The notes under the pieces were generated by a model. The model did no database searches, had not been told where the DNA came from, and worked only from the letters and a program-made list of their open reading frames with translations. This document shows positions 36,246 to 44,230 of a stretch of 64,000 nucleotides of DNA, piece after piece. The stretch is from Turicibacter sp. TJ11 (GTDB lineage Bacteria; Bacillota_I; Bacilli_A; MOL361; Turicibacteraceae), in the NCBI RefSeq assembly GCF_021497505.1, contig NZ_CP069349.1, positions 2,569,780 to 2,633,779 on the forward strand, given 5' to 3'. The position numbers and the translations under genes were made by a program. How positions within the stretch are numbered: the stretch's first letter is position 1; the number at the start of each line of letters is the position of its first letter.

Positions 36246-36358
36246 TTATTTTAACTAATATTATAACAATTAGAGATATGATACAATTCTAAAAATGGTT
36301 TAAAATAAAATATAACCATATATTATCTCTTTGAATAGTGAATCAGGAGGTAATATAC

Positions 36359-36808
36359 ATGTCGAATGTTGCAAAACGTATTAATATCGTATCTATTAAA
36401 ATGGTAAAGGAGTCTAGCTTCCTTTATCAAACACGTAAAATTTCATCACCTAATGATGCATATGAAATGATTAAAGATCAACTAGAAGGATTAGATCGTG
36501 AGCAATTCATCATTGCTTGTTTGAATACAAAGAATGAACCCACTAATATTTCAGTGGTAGCAGTTGGAACACTCAATAAGGCGATTGTTCATCCAAGAGA
36601 AGTCTTTAAAACAGCCATCCTATCCAATGCAGCGAGCATTATGGCTTTTCATAATCATCCATCAGGAAATGCCGAACCCTCACAACAAGATATTCAACTA
36701 ACCCATCGCTTAGTTGAAGCAGGTGAGTTACTTGGCATCAAGCTATTAGATCATCTCATTATAGGAGATGGAACATTTACATCATTAAAAGAAAAAGGTT
36801 ATTTATAA
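36359..36808 (+). CDS. radC: RadC-like JAB-domain protein (intact copy)
   Basis: 149 residues from ATG 36359, 8 bases after CAGGAGG. JAB/MPN metalloprotease-like motif AFHNHPSGNAEPSQQD with the upstream Glu (PREVFKTAI). Short form without the N-terminal helix-hairpin-helix part, as on mobile elements. The only full copy of four radC loci in the island; each follows a different cargo cassette. Confidence 0.88.
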   Translation: MSNVAKRINIVSIKMVKESSFLYQTRKISSPNDAYEMIKDQLEGLDREQFIIACLNTKNEPTNISVVAVGTLNKAIVHPREVFKTAILSNAASIMAFHNHPSGNAEPSQQDIQLTHRLVEAGELLGIKLLDHLIIGDGTFTSLKEKGYL

Positions 36809-36846
36809 AGAGCTAAGTGATTAGATTAACGTCACTTAGCTCTTTT
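36806..36846 (+). terminator. radC terminator
   Basis: AAGAGCTAAGTGA / TCACTTAGCTCTTTT arms. The same hairpin persists behind the radC relics at 16715 and 44348. Confidence 0.8.
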
Positions 36847-36877
36847 CTTATGCCATCACTAATAGGAGGTAGAAACT

Positions 36878-37051
36878 ATGAGTCATAAAATAACAGTATG
36901 TATAACGGAAACTTTACAACGTCTGATTGAAGTAGATGTTGATGAGATGGATTTTGATCCAATTGAATATGTCAGAGATCAATATCTTGATGAAGAAATT
37001 ATCTTAGATTCATCAGATTTAGTTGATACTGAATTTACCATCTGTGACTAA
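36878..37051 (+). CDS. DpnD/PcfM-like small protein (57 aa)
   Basis: AGGAGG before ATG 36878. Acidic product (ETLQRLIEVDVDEMDF ... EYVRDQYLDEEIILDSSDL) resembling DpnD/PcfM family proteins of mobile elements, role unknown. A copy broken by a stop codon is at 44417. Confidence 0.7.
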   Translation: MSHKITVCITETLQRLIEVDVDEMDFDPIEYVRDQYLDEEIILDSSDLVDTEFTICD

Positions 37052-37060
37052 TACAAACCG

Positions 37061-37103
37061 AATGACACTAGATAGACCATCAAGCTATCTAGTGTTTTTT
37101 ATT
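37061..37103 (+). terminator. Terminator after the DpnD-like gene
   Basis: ACACTAGATAG / CTATCTAGTGT arms with ACCATCAAG loop and T run; repeated at about 44600. Confidence 0.8.
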
Positions 37104-37128
37104 TGTACAACGAAAGGAGTAATGATTG

Positions 37129-37497
37129 ATGTTAACAAAATGGATCAATGTAAAAGAATTAGTTCGCTTAGGATTAGATGAGGATAAATCGTTAGGAATA
37201 ATGAGATTGGATTATTGTGGGTCAAAATCAAATGAAGTCTGTAATCAATGGTTTCCATCTCAACAAATGAATCAAGTGTTGATGGAGTATCCAATTTCCA
37301 TTCAACAGTTACAGCAGGAATTGAATGACTTAATCTTCAATCAATTAGATGTCTTTGATAAAGTCATTGAAAAATGTGGTGGTGAGGGTTACAAGCATGA
37401 GGAAACGTTCAAGGTAGAAAGTGAATCTTTCAATTTCTTTATTCGATTGAAACCTGTTCAAGATGATTATAGTCATCTATTTGTGTATGCAAAGTAG
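37129..37497 (+). CDS. Hypothetical mobile-element protein (122 aa), copy 1
   Basis: AAAGGAG before ATG 37129. Soluble, acidic, with LTKWINVKELVRLGLDEDK and CNQWFPSQQMNQVLMEYP. I do not recognise the family. A close copy with several substitutions is at 44666. Confidence 0.65.
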   Translation: MLTKWINVKELVRLGLDEDKSLGIMRLDYCGSKSNEVCNQWFPSQQMNQVLMEYPISIQQLQQELNDLIFNQLDVFDKVIEKCGGEGYKHEETFKVESESFNFFIRLKPVQDDYSHLFVYAK

Positions 37498-37507
37498 GAG
37501 GTTAGTT

Positions 37508-38029
37508 ATGATTACAACTCGTTCAAGCGTCAGAACAGAGGTGGTTTATTCAGATGATATGAATCATCGATTGATTTTGAAAAAGGATTGGTCGAGAGAT
37601 AAGGAAAAGTTAAAGTGTACGATTATCATGATTAATCCATCAACAGCTGATGAAATAGAAATGGATCGTACGACCATGAATATCATCAATAATTTGAAAC
37701 GATTGAATTATACTTCAGTTGATATCTGTAACTTATTTTCCTATATTACACCTAAATTAAGGATGGGTGATTCATTAGATGAGTTGTTACATCCTGAAAA
37801 TGATATCTATATTGAGAAGTCAGCATTGAAATGTGATTCATTGATTATCGCATGGGGATCATTTGGTGATGGAAGTAAAAAGATGATGAAAAGACAAGAG
37901 GAATTGTTAGAGAAGTTGAAACCATTCAAAGATAAGACTTTCTATATAAGCGATCAATATGGAGTTAAAATGTATCACCCTTTATCCCCTAAGGCAGCAA
38001 CGTGGAATTTAGTAGATTGGAAAAATTAG
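37508..38029 (+). CDS. DUF1643 protein, copy 1
   Basis: 173 residues from ATG 37508 (TAGGAGG upstream). CTIIMINPSTADEIEMDRTT and IIAWGSFGDGSKK are typical of DUF1643, a group of unknown role frequent on mobile elements. Identical to 45045-45566. Confidence 0.83.
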   Translation: MITTRSSVRTEVVYSDDMNHRLILKKDWSRDKEKLKCTIIMINPSTADEIEMDRTTMNIINNLKRLNYTSVDICNLFSYITPKLRMGDSLDELLHPENDIYIEKSALKCDSLIIAWGSFGDGSKKMMKRQEELLEKLKPFKDKTFYISDQYGVKMYHPLSPKAATWNLVDWKN

Positions 38030-38204
38030 TAGAACATCAATGGATATTAATCATTATTGATAGATATTAATGACTATTAATAAATCGGTGAACCTCTATT
38101 CTTTCTGTAAGGATAGAGGTTTTTATATGAGGAGGAAATTAAATGAAACTATTAAATGTCAGTCAGTTATCACAAAAGAATTGATCGTTTAACACAAGTA
38201 TAAA
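38030..38204 (+). other. Terminator and 13-residue frame before joint D
   Basis: CCTCTAT / ATAGAGG hairpin with T run at 38092-38127. Then GAGGAGG and a frame MKLLNVSQLSQKN (38143-38184), well placed for translation but probably the decapitated start of a lost gene. The block is repeated exactly at 45567-45741. Confidence 0.5.
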
Positions 38205-38342
38205 ATAAAAAAGATTAATCTCAATTTAGTATTAGATCCTACTATACTCAGATTAATCTTTTTCTTTATCTTCAATTTTCTGCAACAGTTGTGTACGTGG
38301 ATATTCTGGTGGAGATGGGGCGTTCCGGTTAGTATCCACGTC
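38205..38342. repeat. Joint D: ssrA 3'-end duplicate (att-like site) with terminator
   Basis: Hairpin AAAAAAGATTAATCT / AGATTAATCTTTTT, then core TGGTGGAGATGGGG at 38307-38320. Everything left of the last core G, back to 37395, is identical to 44932-45857 (926 bases); the two diverge at the next base, CGTTCC here and GGAGTC in ssrA. That pinpoints the exchange within the core. GTGGATA / TATCCAC arms flank the core. Confidence 0.85.
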
Positions 38343-38382
38343 CCATCTTCATTGATGTTTAAAATTATTGGTTTAAGTAGTG

Positions 38383-39327
38383 TTAAATTTCCAGTTGAAG
38401 ATTATTAAGATCAATATGAAAGTTATATTTTTTTATAAATTCATTTAGTCCTTTATAAAAAGAAGTAGGTCTATTTTGCATTTTAAATAAGAAAAGAGCA
38501 TCTATTAGATATTGGGTTGCTTGTTCTGAATTATTAGATACTTGTTCATAAATGGCAAGATTGCAGTAAAGAAAGGGCAATTTAGTCAAATTGAAATGTC
38601 TATTACAATACTCGATTCCTTTTAAAGAATAAAATTTAGAACGTTCGTATTGTTTGGTTTTAAGTAAGATGTTTCCCAGTGAATAACAATAGTTAGGTAT
38701 TAAAGAAAAGTCGTTCAAAAGAATATGATCTTCAAGATAGGCTATTAATTGTTTATAAATTAAAATAGCTTGAGAATATTTTTCGAGTTTCATATAGCAG
38801 AGGCAAATATCATGTACCAAATCTAGTTGTTCAATCGTTAATAGAGTTAAATTTGGCTGTTCAATTGAAAACATCGGTTGTAAGAGGTTGATTGCCTTAA
38901 TGAATAAATCAATTGCATATATATAATTTTGATTTTGATTCGCTTCATAAATTCCTTGCATCCAAAGTAAGATAAATTGAACATTTATATCAGAATCTAT
39001 TTCTTGAGATTGGTAGGAAATATAAAGCTTTTTAATTTCATGATAGTTTCTAGTTGCTCGGAATTCATGAAATTGTTTATGTAGCTTTAAATACTCTTCA
39101 GGATTCTTCAATGAGCTATGAATTTGTAACTCGTTTAAACTAATATTTAATTTTTGAGATAACTGGAGGATTAAATCATAATTCGGTTTTCTTTTTCCAT
39201 TACACATTTTAGAAAAGTTAGAATAATCACAAATTCCGTCAATAAGTTGAGATTTATTCATTCCTATGGATGTAGCTTTTTTTAATATATATTCTAATGC
39301 CTGGTTATAGTCAAAGTTATAAATCAT
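38383..39327 (-). CDS. RRNPP-type peptide-sensing regulator (HTH + TPR), copy 2
   Basis: 314 residues from ATG 39327 (GGGGGG upstream on the minus strand; longer frame to 39381 has no site). Same design as copy 1 and highly similar over the full length; differences are scattered substitutions in the TPR part, which may tune peptide specificity. Divergent from an intact pheromone gene and, beyond it, the tiny-peptide/E1 cluster, its probable targets. Confidence 0.85.
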   Translation of the reverse strand: MIYNFDYNQALEYILKKATSIGMNKSQLIDGICDYSNFSKMCNGKRKPNYDLILQLSQKLNISLNELQIHSSLKNPEEYLKLHKQFHEFRATRNYHEIKKLYISYQSQEIDSDINVQFILLWMQGIYEANQNQNYIYAIDLFIKAINLLQPMFSIEQPNLTLLTIEQLDLVHDICLCYMKLEKYSQAILIYKQLIAYLEDHILLNDFSLIPNYCYSLGNILLKTKQYERSKFYSLKGIEYCNRHFNLTKLPFLYCNLAIYEQVSNNSEQATQYLIDALFLFKMQNRPTSFYKGLNEFIKKYNFHIDLNNLQLEI

Positions 39328-39365
39328 ATTATCCCCCCGTATTATTCTTTTAAAAAGGTAAAATA

Positions 39366-39380
39366 TGGTCAGAATGACCA
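39366..39380. promoter_or_regulatory. Dyad operator TGGTCA-N3-TGACCA (copy 2)
   Basis: Perfect dyad with GAA in the centre (AAA in copy 1). Followed by the same AT-rich promoter segment ending TATTATATCATATTG ahead of the pheromone ribosome site. Confidence 0.65.
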
Positions 39381-39434
39381 AGAATAATTATTTAAATTAT
39401 TATATCATATTGGTTGTAAGAGGAGGAATGAATA

Positions 39435-39569
39435 ATGATAAAAAAAATCTCTATTTTATTAGTGTTAATATCTATAATTAATACTGGTTTATATTTCTAT
39501 AGTTTTACTAATAATGATAGTTTCAATGCTATTAGTGCTGAGGAGTGGCCAGGACATAATTGGTATTAA
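39435..39569 (+). CDS. Pheromone precursor peptide (44 aa)
   Basis: AGGAGG before ATG 39435. Basic start and hydrophobic segment (MIKKISILLVLISIINTGLY) as an export signal, a polar linker (SFTNNDSFNAISA) and a C-terminal EEWPGHNWY. This is the form of PapR/SHP/XIP-type precursors, exported, trimmed and re-imported to bind the RRNPP regulator encoded opposite. The two Trp residues in the tail recall ComS-type peptides. Exact mature end unknown. Confidence 0.72.
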   Translation: MIKKISILLVLISIINTGLYFYSFTNNDSFNAISAEEWPGHNWY

Positions 39570-39699
39570 AAATAAAGTTTTAAAATTTATGAATATAATT
39601 TATATTCCGAGCTATGCGGAGTGCCAAGTAATGTACATAGTCTTCTAATTGAAGTACAGGCAACAAAATTAATTTAAGAACAAAAAGGGGGGATAATTG

Positions 39700-39756
39700 A
39701 TGAAACTTAAGGAAGTAGTACGCTCACAGGAGCACACATGTTTTATGTTTTGTTAG
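39700..39756 (+). CDS. Tiny peptide MKLKEVVRSQEHTCFMFC, copy 1
   Basis: 18 residues, GGGGGG 6-7 bases before ATG. Basic MKLK start, polar middle and a C-terminal CFMFC. Encoded directly upstream of an E1-like enzyme, as MccA is upstream of MccB. Likely substrate for C-terminal activation or ring formation through the cysteines; inference. Confidence 0.68.
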   Translation: MKLKEVVRSQEHTCFMFC

Positions 39757-39789
39757 AAAAATAAAGAAATAAAAAAGGAGGGATAGTTG

Positions 39790-39846
39790 ATGAAACTTAA
39801 GGAAGTAGTACGCTCACAGGAGCACACATGTTTTATGTTTTGTTAG
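39790..39846 (+). CDS. Tiny peptide MKLKEVVRSQEHTCFMFC, copy 2
   Basis: Identical product from the second 90-bp unit, GGAGGG upstream. Gene duplication raises dose of a substrate peptide without changing it. Confidence 0.68.
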   Translation: MKLKEVVRSQEHTCFMFC

Positions 39847-39875
39847 AAAAATAAAGAAATAAAAAAGGAGGAGAA

Positions 39876-39908
39876 ATGAAGTTAAAACGAATCGTATATT
39901 CCTACTAA
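39876..39908 (+). CDS. Tiny peptide MKLKRIVYSY
   Basis: 10 residues, GGAGGAG before the ATG. Shares MKLK and a following hydrophobic pair with the 18-mers but ends in YSY. The spacer before it is the same A-rich sequence as in the 90-bp unit, so it is probably a diverged third unit. 39909-39978 holds only the ribosome site of the next gene. Confidence 0.6.
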   Translation: MKLKRIVYSY

Positions 39909-39978
39909 TATGCATACGTTCGTTAATAAATTTCTCCTTTTAAATTTTACTTAGATTGAGTTTTTAGGGGGAATAGTA

Positions 39979-42342
39979 GTGTATTTAAAGAAACATCTAA
40001 ATTTTATAGGTGATAGAAATAAAAGTGAGTTTTCCTGTCATATTCCAGGTAGTCTTGATTCAGATATGATTGTAGAATTAGACGATTTCGATAGAGTTTG
40101 GAGTTTTTTGGAGATAATTAGTAAGGATGATAATGAAAATGATTTGATTGAGTGGAAGGATCGTTATCAGGTAAAGCCAGAAGAGTTAGAAGAAATAGAG
40201 AATTTTTTAATTGATAATGATTTAGTATATACTAATGAGCAACGGTATGACGAGGAAAATCCAAGGAGATTAAACTTTTTAAATAATATAATCGGAGGAC
40301 CTAATCGTTATACAATAGAGCAATTAATTGATTCTAAGCAAATTTTGATAATAGGTCTTGGAACGGTCGGAACAGCTGTTTTACGTTTATTATTGGGAAT
40401 GGGATTTAAGCGATTTATTTTAATTGATGGTGATAGAGTAGAAAAGAAGAACCTTATGCACCAGTTTTACTTCGATAAACGAGATATAGGAAGAAAAAAA
40501 GTGGAGGTTATTATTGAAAAAATTAAGGAGTTATCTAATGAAGTAAGCATTAATATATATGATGAGTATATTAATACTTTTCAAGATTTAAAACCCATTA
40601 TTAAAGAATATCGCATTGATTGTATTTTTTGCGCATTTGATAATTATTCATTGGAACTACTAAGTCAGTTGGAAGAATATACTTCTAAAAATAAGATACC
40701 TACTTACATTTCAGGTTATAATGTTGGAAAGACGGTTGCAAAAAAATTGGATAAAGAAGTAGTTAATGAAAGTAAGCCTCTTTTAAACGAAAATATTAAA
40801 ACCATTTTTTCTAATTCAGGTGTAGGGTTTTTAGGGGATTTAGCAGCAATTTTAATGTTTCGATTATGGATGGAGGAACTGGTGGGGATTTTGAACCATC
40901 ATACTAAAAAACTTGAAATAGATTTTTTTTCTTTATCAAATATTACAGAGAAAAATATTAAAATAAATGAAATACTTAATTATGATAATATATATGATAA
41001 TGCACTAGTCAATAAGGAAATAAAAGAAAATATTATTATGCCTAGGATTTTAAATTATTATTTGGAGTATATAAAATTCGGTGATCCAAAAATTTTTGAA
41101 ATTATAAAGAAATATAATGATCAGTTTAAATTAGAACTATTTGAAAATGAAGAATTAGAACAACAAAGGTATATGAATCAATTATCACAGTTTAAGATTA
41201 CCTATCAAGATAAGGAATATAATATAATGGAATTTTCTAAGTTAATTTTAACAGTTTCAGATATTCCGACAGAGATAATAGACGCATATCTTCATCAGCA
41301 AGTTAAACTTTTTCCTCAAGCGATAGAAATTATTAAACATAAAAAGGAAAAATATTACAGCGATTATCAAATTATTTGGAATGAGAAAAGCAATTTTATT
41401 CGATTGATGAAGAAATGCATGCTAGAATTCTCAAAAATTCACTTAAATTATACTATCGATTATAATGAGTATAAACTTATACAAAATAAAGGTGAGATTG
41501 AAGATATCGACATAGTTTTAAATTCGTTGAAAAAGATAGATACCAAAGTTATAGGATATGATTTAAGTGGATATATAGATTATTGTAAGAGCCATAATTA
41601 TTTACACGTAGGTCCTACTATAAAAAATACTTTATGTTTATATAATCCACGTTACAATAGTGTTAATATTAGCATACCATTTTCGTATAGTTGGGATAAT
41701 GCAATATCTATTGCGCATGAAATAGGTCAAGGTTATTTTTACTCTTTTATTTCGTCTCGCGAAAAGCATAAATTGGGGGCACTAGTGAATAAAACTTTTG
41801 CATTCATTAATGAGTTTCTATTCGAGTTCACCATATTAGAAACTGGAATCAATCGAAAGGCGATAGTTGATTCAATAGTATATAAACTACAAAATGTTAT
41901 TGTTAGACTATTTTCTTTAGATTTATATGAACAGAGAATTTTAAATTTAGATGAAATTACGTTAGAAAATATTGTTGAGGGAAGAAATCAATTAATTACA
42001 GAATCTTTTCCAAACTTTAAAATAATGAATGATAAATTTAGTCGATATAATCTAGTAATAAACCTAGATATGTTATTCGAAAAAAGGGATGTTTGTTTGT
42101 ATCCCGAAGCGTTAGTGTATGGATTTTATATTGCTAAGGAAGTATATAGTACTGATGATGCTTTTTCAAGGTTTACATCTTGGTTAAGAAAAAAACCAAT
42201 AGAGGATATAACAATAAGTAATTTATTAAGTCAAGTATTCGGTGTCACTTTAAATACTGAGTTTTATGAAATTATCATTGGTGAAATTATTGACTATGCT
42301 AAGATATTAAAAAATATTAGTTCAGAGTGTTCGACTGTGTAA
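39979..42342 (+). CDS. RRE-like + E1 (ThiF/MccB-like) + degenerate M3 peptidase fusion
   Basis: 787 residues from GTG 39979 (AGGGGGA upstream). Residues 15-88: PqqD-like winged-helix candidate (VELDDFDRVWSFLEI ... EEIENFLIDNDLVY). Residues 118-300: E1 adenylation fold with GLGTVG, LIDGDRVEKKNL, DIGRKKVEV and CAFDN; the usual Arg of NLxRQ is His (NLMHQ). Residues 330-780: helical region resembling PepF/M3, with the HExxH site changed to HEIGQ (580-584) and the later Glu kept (FINEFLFEF). E1 enzymes adenylate peptide C-termini (MccB, ThiF). Preceded by tiny peptides, followed by an exporter overlapping by 16 bases. I infer a peptide-modifying enzyme; the M3-like part may only bind peptide. Confidence 0.8.
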   Translation: MYLKKHLNFIGDRNKSEFSCHIPGSLDSDMIVELDDFDRVWSFLEIISKDDNENDLIEWKDRYQVKPEELEEIENFLIDNDLVYTNEQRYDEENPRRLNFLNNIIGGPNRYTIEQLIDSKQILIIGLGTVGTAVLRLLLGMGFKRFILIDGDRVEKKNLMHQFYFDKRDIGRKKVEVIIEKIKELSNEVSINIYDEYINTFQDLKPIIKEYRIDCIFCAFDNYSLELLSQLEEYTSKNKIPTYISGYNVGKTVAKKLDKEVVNESKPLLNENIKTIFSNSGVGFLGDLAAILMFRLWMEELVGILNHHTKKLEIDFFSLSNITEKNIKINEILNYDNIYDNALVNKEIKENIIMPRILNYYLEYIKFGDPKIFEIIKKYNDQFKLELFENEELEQQRYMNQLSQFKITYQDKEYNIMEFSKLILTVSDIPTEIIDAYLHQQVKLFPQAIEIIKHKKEKYYSDYQIIWNEKSNFIRLMKKCMLEFSKIHLNYTIDYNEYKLIQNKGEIEDIDIVLNSLKKIDTKVIGYDLSGYIDYCKSHNYLHVGPTIKNTLCLYNPRYNSVNISIPFSYSWDNAISIAHEIGQGYFYSFISSREKHKLGALVNKTFAFINEFLFEFTILETGINRKAIVDSIVYKLQNVIVRLFSLDLYEQRILNLDEITLENIVEGRNQLITESFPNFKIMNDKFSRYNLVINLDMLFEKRDVCLYPEALVYGFYIAKEVYSTDDAFSRFTSWLRKKPIEDITISNLLSQVFGVTLNTEFYEIIIGEIIDYAKILKNISSECSTV

Positions 42343-44033
42343 GAAATATATATAGGAGGAGGATTTTTATCAAGGGATTTTTTAGGAACCGATTATGGTT
42401 AATATATGTATTATTTGTACCGTTTATTCTTTTTGATAATATTGTGACGGCATTGCTATTTGAAAGGATTTTTAATTATGTGTCAACCCCGGACATTTTT
42501 ACGGTGAATTTCGTTTTAAAAGTGATTGGATCAATCGTTGGAATTTACTTTGTAATGAATATCGGGAAAATTATTGCGAAAAGAACGGAGTTTGCGATTA
42601 TTCAAGATGGCGTGAAAAAACTTAAGGATCGTTTATTTTTAAGTATTTTAATGCGTCATCCTGAACAACAAAAGGATACGGCTACCTACACTTCCCTATT
42701 ATTAAATGATGTGTCAGTGTTAGAAAAGAATTATTTTTCTGCTTTATTCGAAATTGGTATTAACCTTCTAATTTTCCTGTTTAGTTTGATTGTGATGTTT
42801 AGCAAAAGTGCCAAGCTAAGTCTGATCCTTTTAGTGGGTGTTTCATTACCTATTCTGATGACGAAAGTGATTGAACCTATAATCGTTAATAAGTCTAAAA
42901 AGTGGGAACAATCTTATGGGAAGTATACACATTTTATTCAAGATTGTTTCAAAGGGATGACAACGATTCAAAATTATTCAATTGAACAGGAGACAGCAAG
43001 ACAACATGGAGGATTAAGTTCAACTGTTGGACGGTTATTGACATCGTTAAATACGGTTAAAGAAAGTGTTTCTTATGCTACCTTTGGGTTAACGTTTGCC
43101 ATCACTCTATCTGTTCAACTGTACGGGATGTTTTTAGTGAGTCAACATGAGTTAGAATTAGGTGAAGTAATGGCGATTATTCAATTATCAAATACGGTAG
43201 CCTATCCATTAGTTTCTGTTTTTGGAATGTATGCTCAATTGATTTCTACTAAAAATATTCGTGAGCGTATTGCCGAAAACTTAGAGGTTGAGCCAATGCC
43301 AGAGGATGTGTTAGATGAGGAGTTTAATCAGCTCTCATGTATACATGTCAATTACCAACGTGAGGAGAAACAAATTTTGAAAAATATTAATTTAACAATT
43401 GATAAAGGTGAGAAGGTACTGATTGTTGGGGGAAATGGAGCTGGGAAATCGACATTGCTTAAAGTGTTACAAAAGAAGATTACGGATATTGAGGGAGATA
43501 TTTATTTTAATCAGCACAATGTTAAAAGTTTATCGCCCAAAACCTTGTTTAAAAATATCGGATTTGTTCTGCAGAATGTGTTCGTATTTAATAAAAGTGT
43601 GATATACAATATTGTCTTTAATGATAAATTTTCAAAGAGTGAATTAGATGATATTATTGAGTTAGTCGGATTAAACTCGTTAGTAAATGAACGAGGTGAT
43701 GAGTTTATTGTTGGTGAGAGTGGTGCCTATATATCAGGTGGTCAAAAACAGCGTATTGAAATTGCAAGGGCTCTTATTCGTAAACGCCCGATTCTTTTTT
43801 TAGACGAGGCTTTTAGTGCGATTGATAAACAGAGCTCATTAAAAATAGAAAATGAATTATTAAAAAATAAGGAATTAACAATCGCAGCGATTCAGCATTC
43901 AATTAATCAGGAAAATCTTTCGCTTTATCATAAAGTGATTGTATTAAAAGATGGGGCTGTTGTTGAAGAAGGGCGACCAGATGAATTGTTACAAAATAAT
44001 GATTCCTTTTTACACACTGTTTTACAATCATAA
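42327..44033 (+). CDS. ABC exporter of the tiny-peptide cluster, unusual start
   Basis: Up to 568 residues. Six helices (residues 20-300), then Walker A GGNGAGKST, signature ISGGQKQRIEIARAL, Walker B ILFLDEAFSAID. Peptidase-free, so it exports a modified peptide whole. The start is odd: the only standard start near the 5' end is GTG 42327 without a ribosome site, while a strong AGGAGGAGG at 42354-42362 is followed only by ATT and, 6 bases on, ATC AAG. A mutated ATG at 42369 is plausible. Overall codon use and GC look higher than in the E1 gene. Confidence 0.83.
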   Translation: MFDCVRNIYRRRIFIKGFFRNRLWLIYVLFVPFILFDNIVTALLFERIFNYVSTPDIFTVNFVLKVIGSIVGIYFVMNIGKIIAKRTEFAIIQDGVKKLKDRLFLSILMRHPEQQKDTATYTSLLLNDVSVLEKNYFSALFEIGINLLIFLFSLIVMFSKSAKLSLILLVGVSLPILMTKVIEPIIVNKSKKWEQSYGKYTHFIQDCFKGMTTIQNYSIEQETARQHGGLSSTVGRLLTSLNTVKESVSYATFGLTFAITLSVQLYGMFLVSQHELELGEVMAIIQLSNTVAYPLVSVFGMYAQLISTKNIRERIAENLEVEPMPEDVLDEEFNQLSCIHVNYQREEKQILKNINLTIDKGEKVLIVGGNGAGKSTLLKVLQKKITDIEGDIYFNQHNVKSLSPKTLFKNIGFVLQNVFVFNKSVIYNIVFNDKFSKSELDDIIELVGLNSLVNERGDEFIVGESGAYISGGQKQRIEIARALIRKRPILFLDEAFSAIDKQSSLKIENELLKNKELTIAAIQHSINQENLSLYHKVIVLKDGAVVEEGRPDELLQNNDSFLHTVLQS

Positions 44034-44230
44034 TTAAAGAGAATTAAGCTTAATAGGAAAAATATTATTTTTTCTTCCTTCCTGAATTATATAATTAAGT
44101 TAGATAATTAGTAAAAAGTGATTTTTTATAGTAATATTAACTAGTTGAGGAACGAAGTAAGTTAAATGTAATAATTTGATTTATAACCATATATTATCTT
44201 TCTGAATAGCAAGTCAGGAGGTAATAATAT
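44034..44230. other. radC-type leader region
   Basis: No gene. From about 44165 it matches the leader before radC at 36359 and the relics at 16610 and 29340 (ATGTAATAA ... TATATTAT ... CAGGAGG), a recurring promoter-like segment after each cargo. Confidence 0.5.

Larger units (their letters stand above)
39687..39866 (+). repeat. Perfect 90-bp tandem repeat, two units
   Basis: Each unit carries ribosome site, an 18-codon frame and an A-rich spacer; the two differ only near the ribosome site (AGGGGGGATAATTG vs AGGAGGGATAGTTG). The unit length is a multiple of three but each unit has its own start and stop. Confidence 0.88.

Noticed and set aside
39588-39647. 19-codon frame MNIIYIPSYAECQVMYIVF between the pheromone and the tiny peptides
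   Set aside because: No ribosome binding site and no similarity to the MKLK- peptides; kept only as a remote possibility.
42327-42370. Calling the exporter a pseudogene
   Set aside because: The rest of the frame is intact with all ATPase motifs, and GTG 42327 or a non-standard start could still serve.
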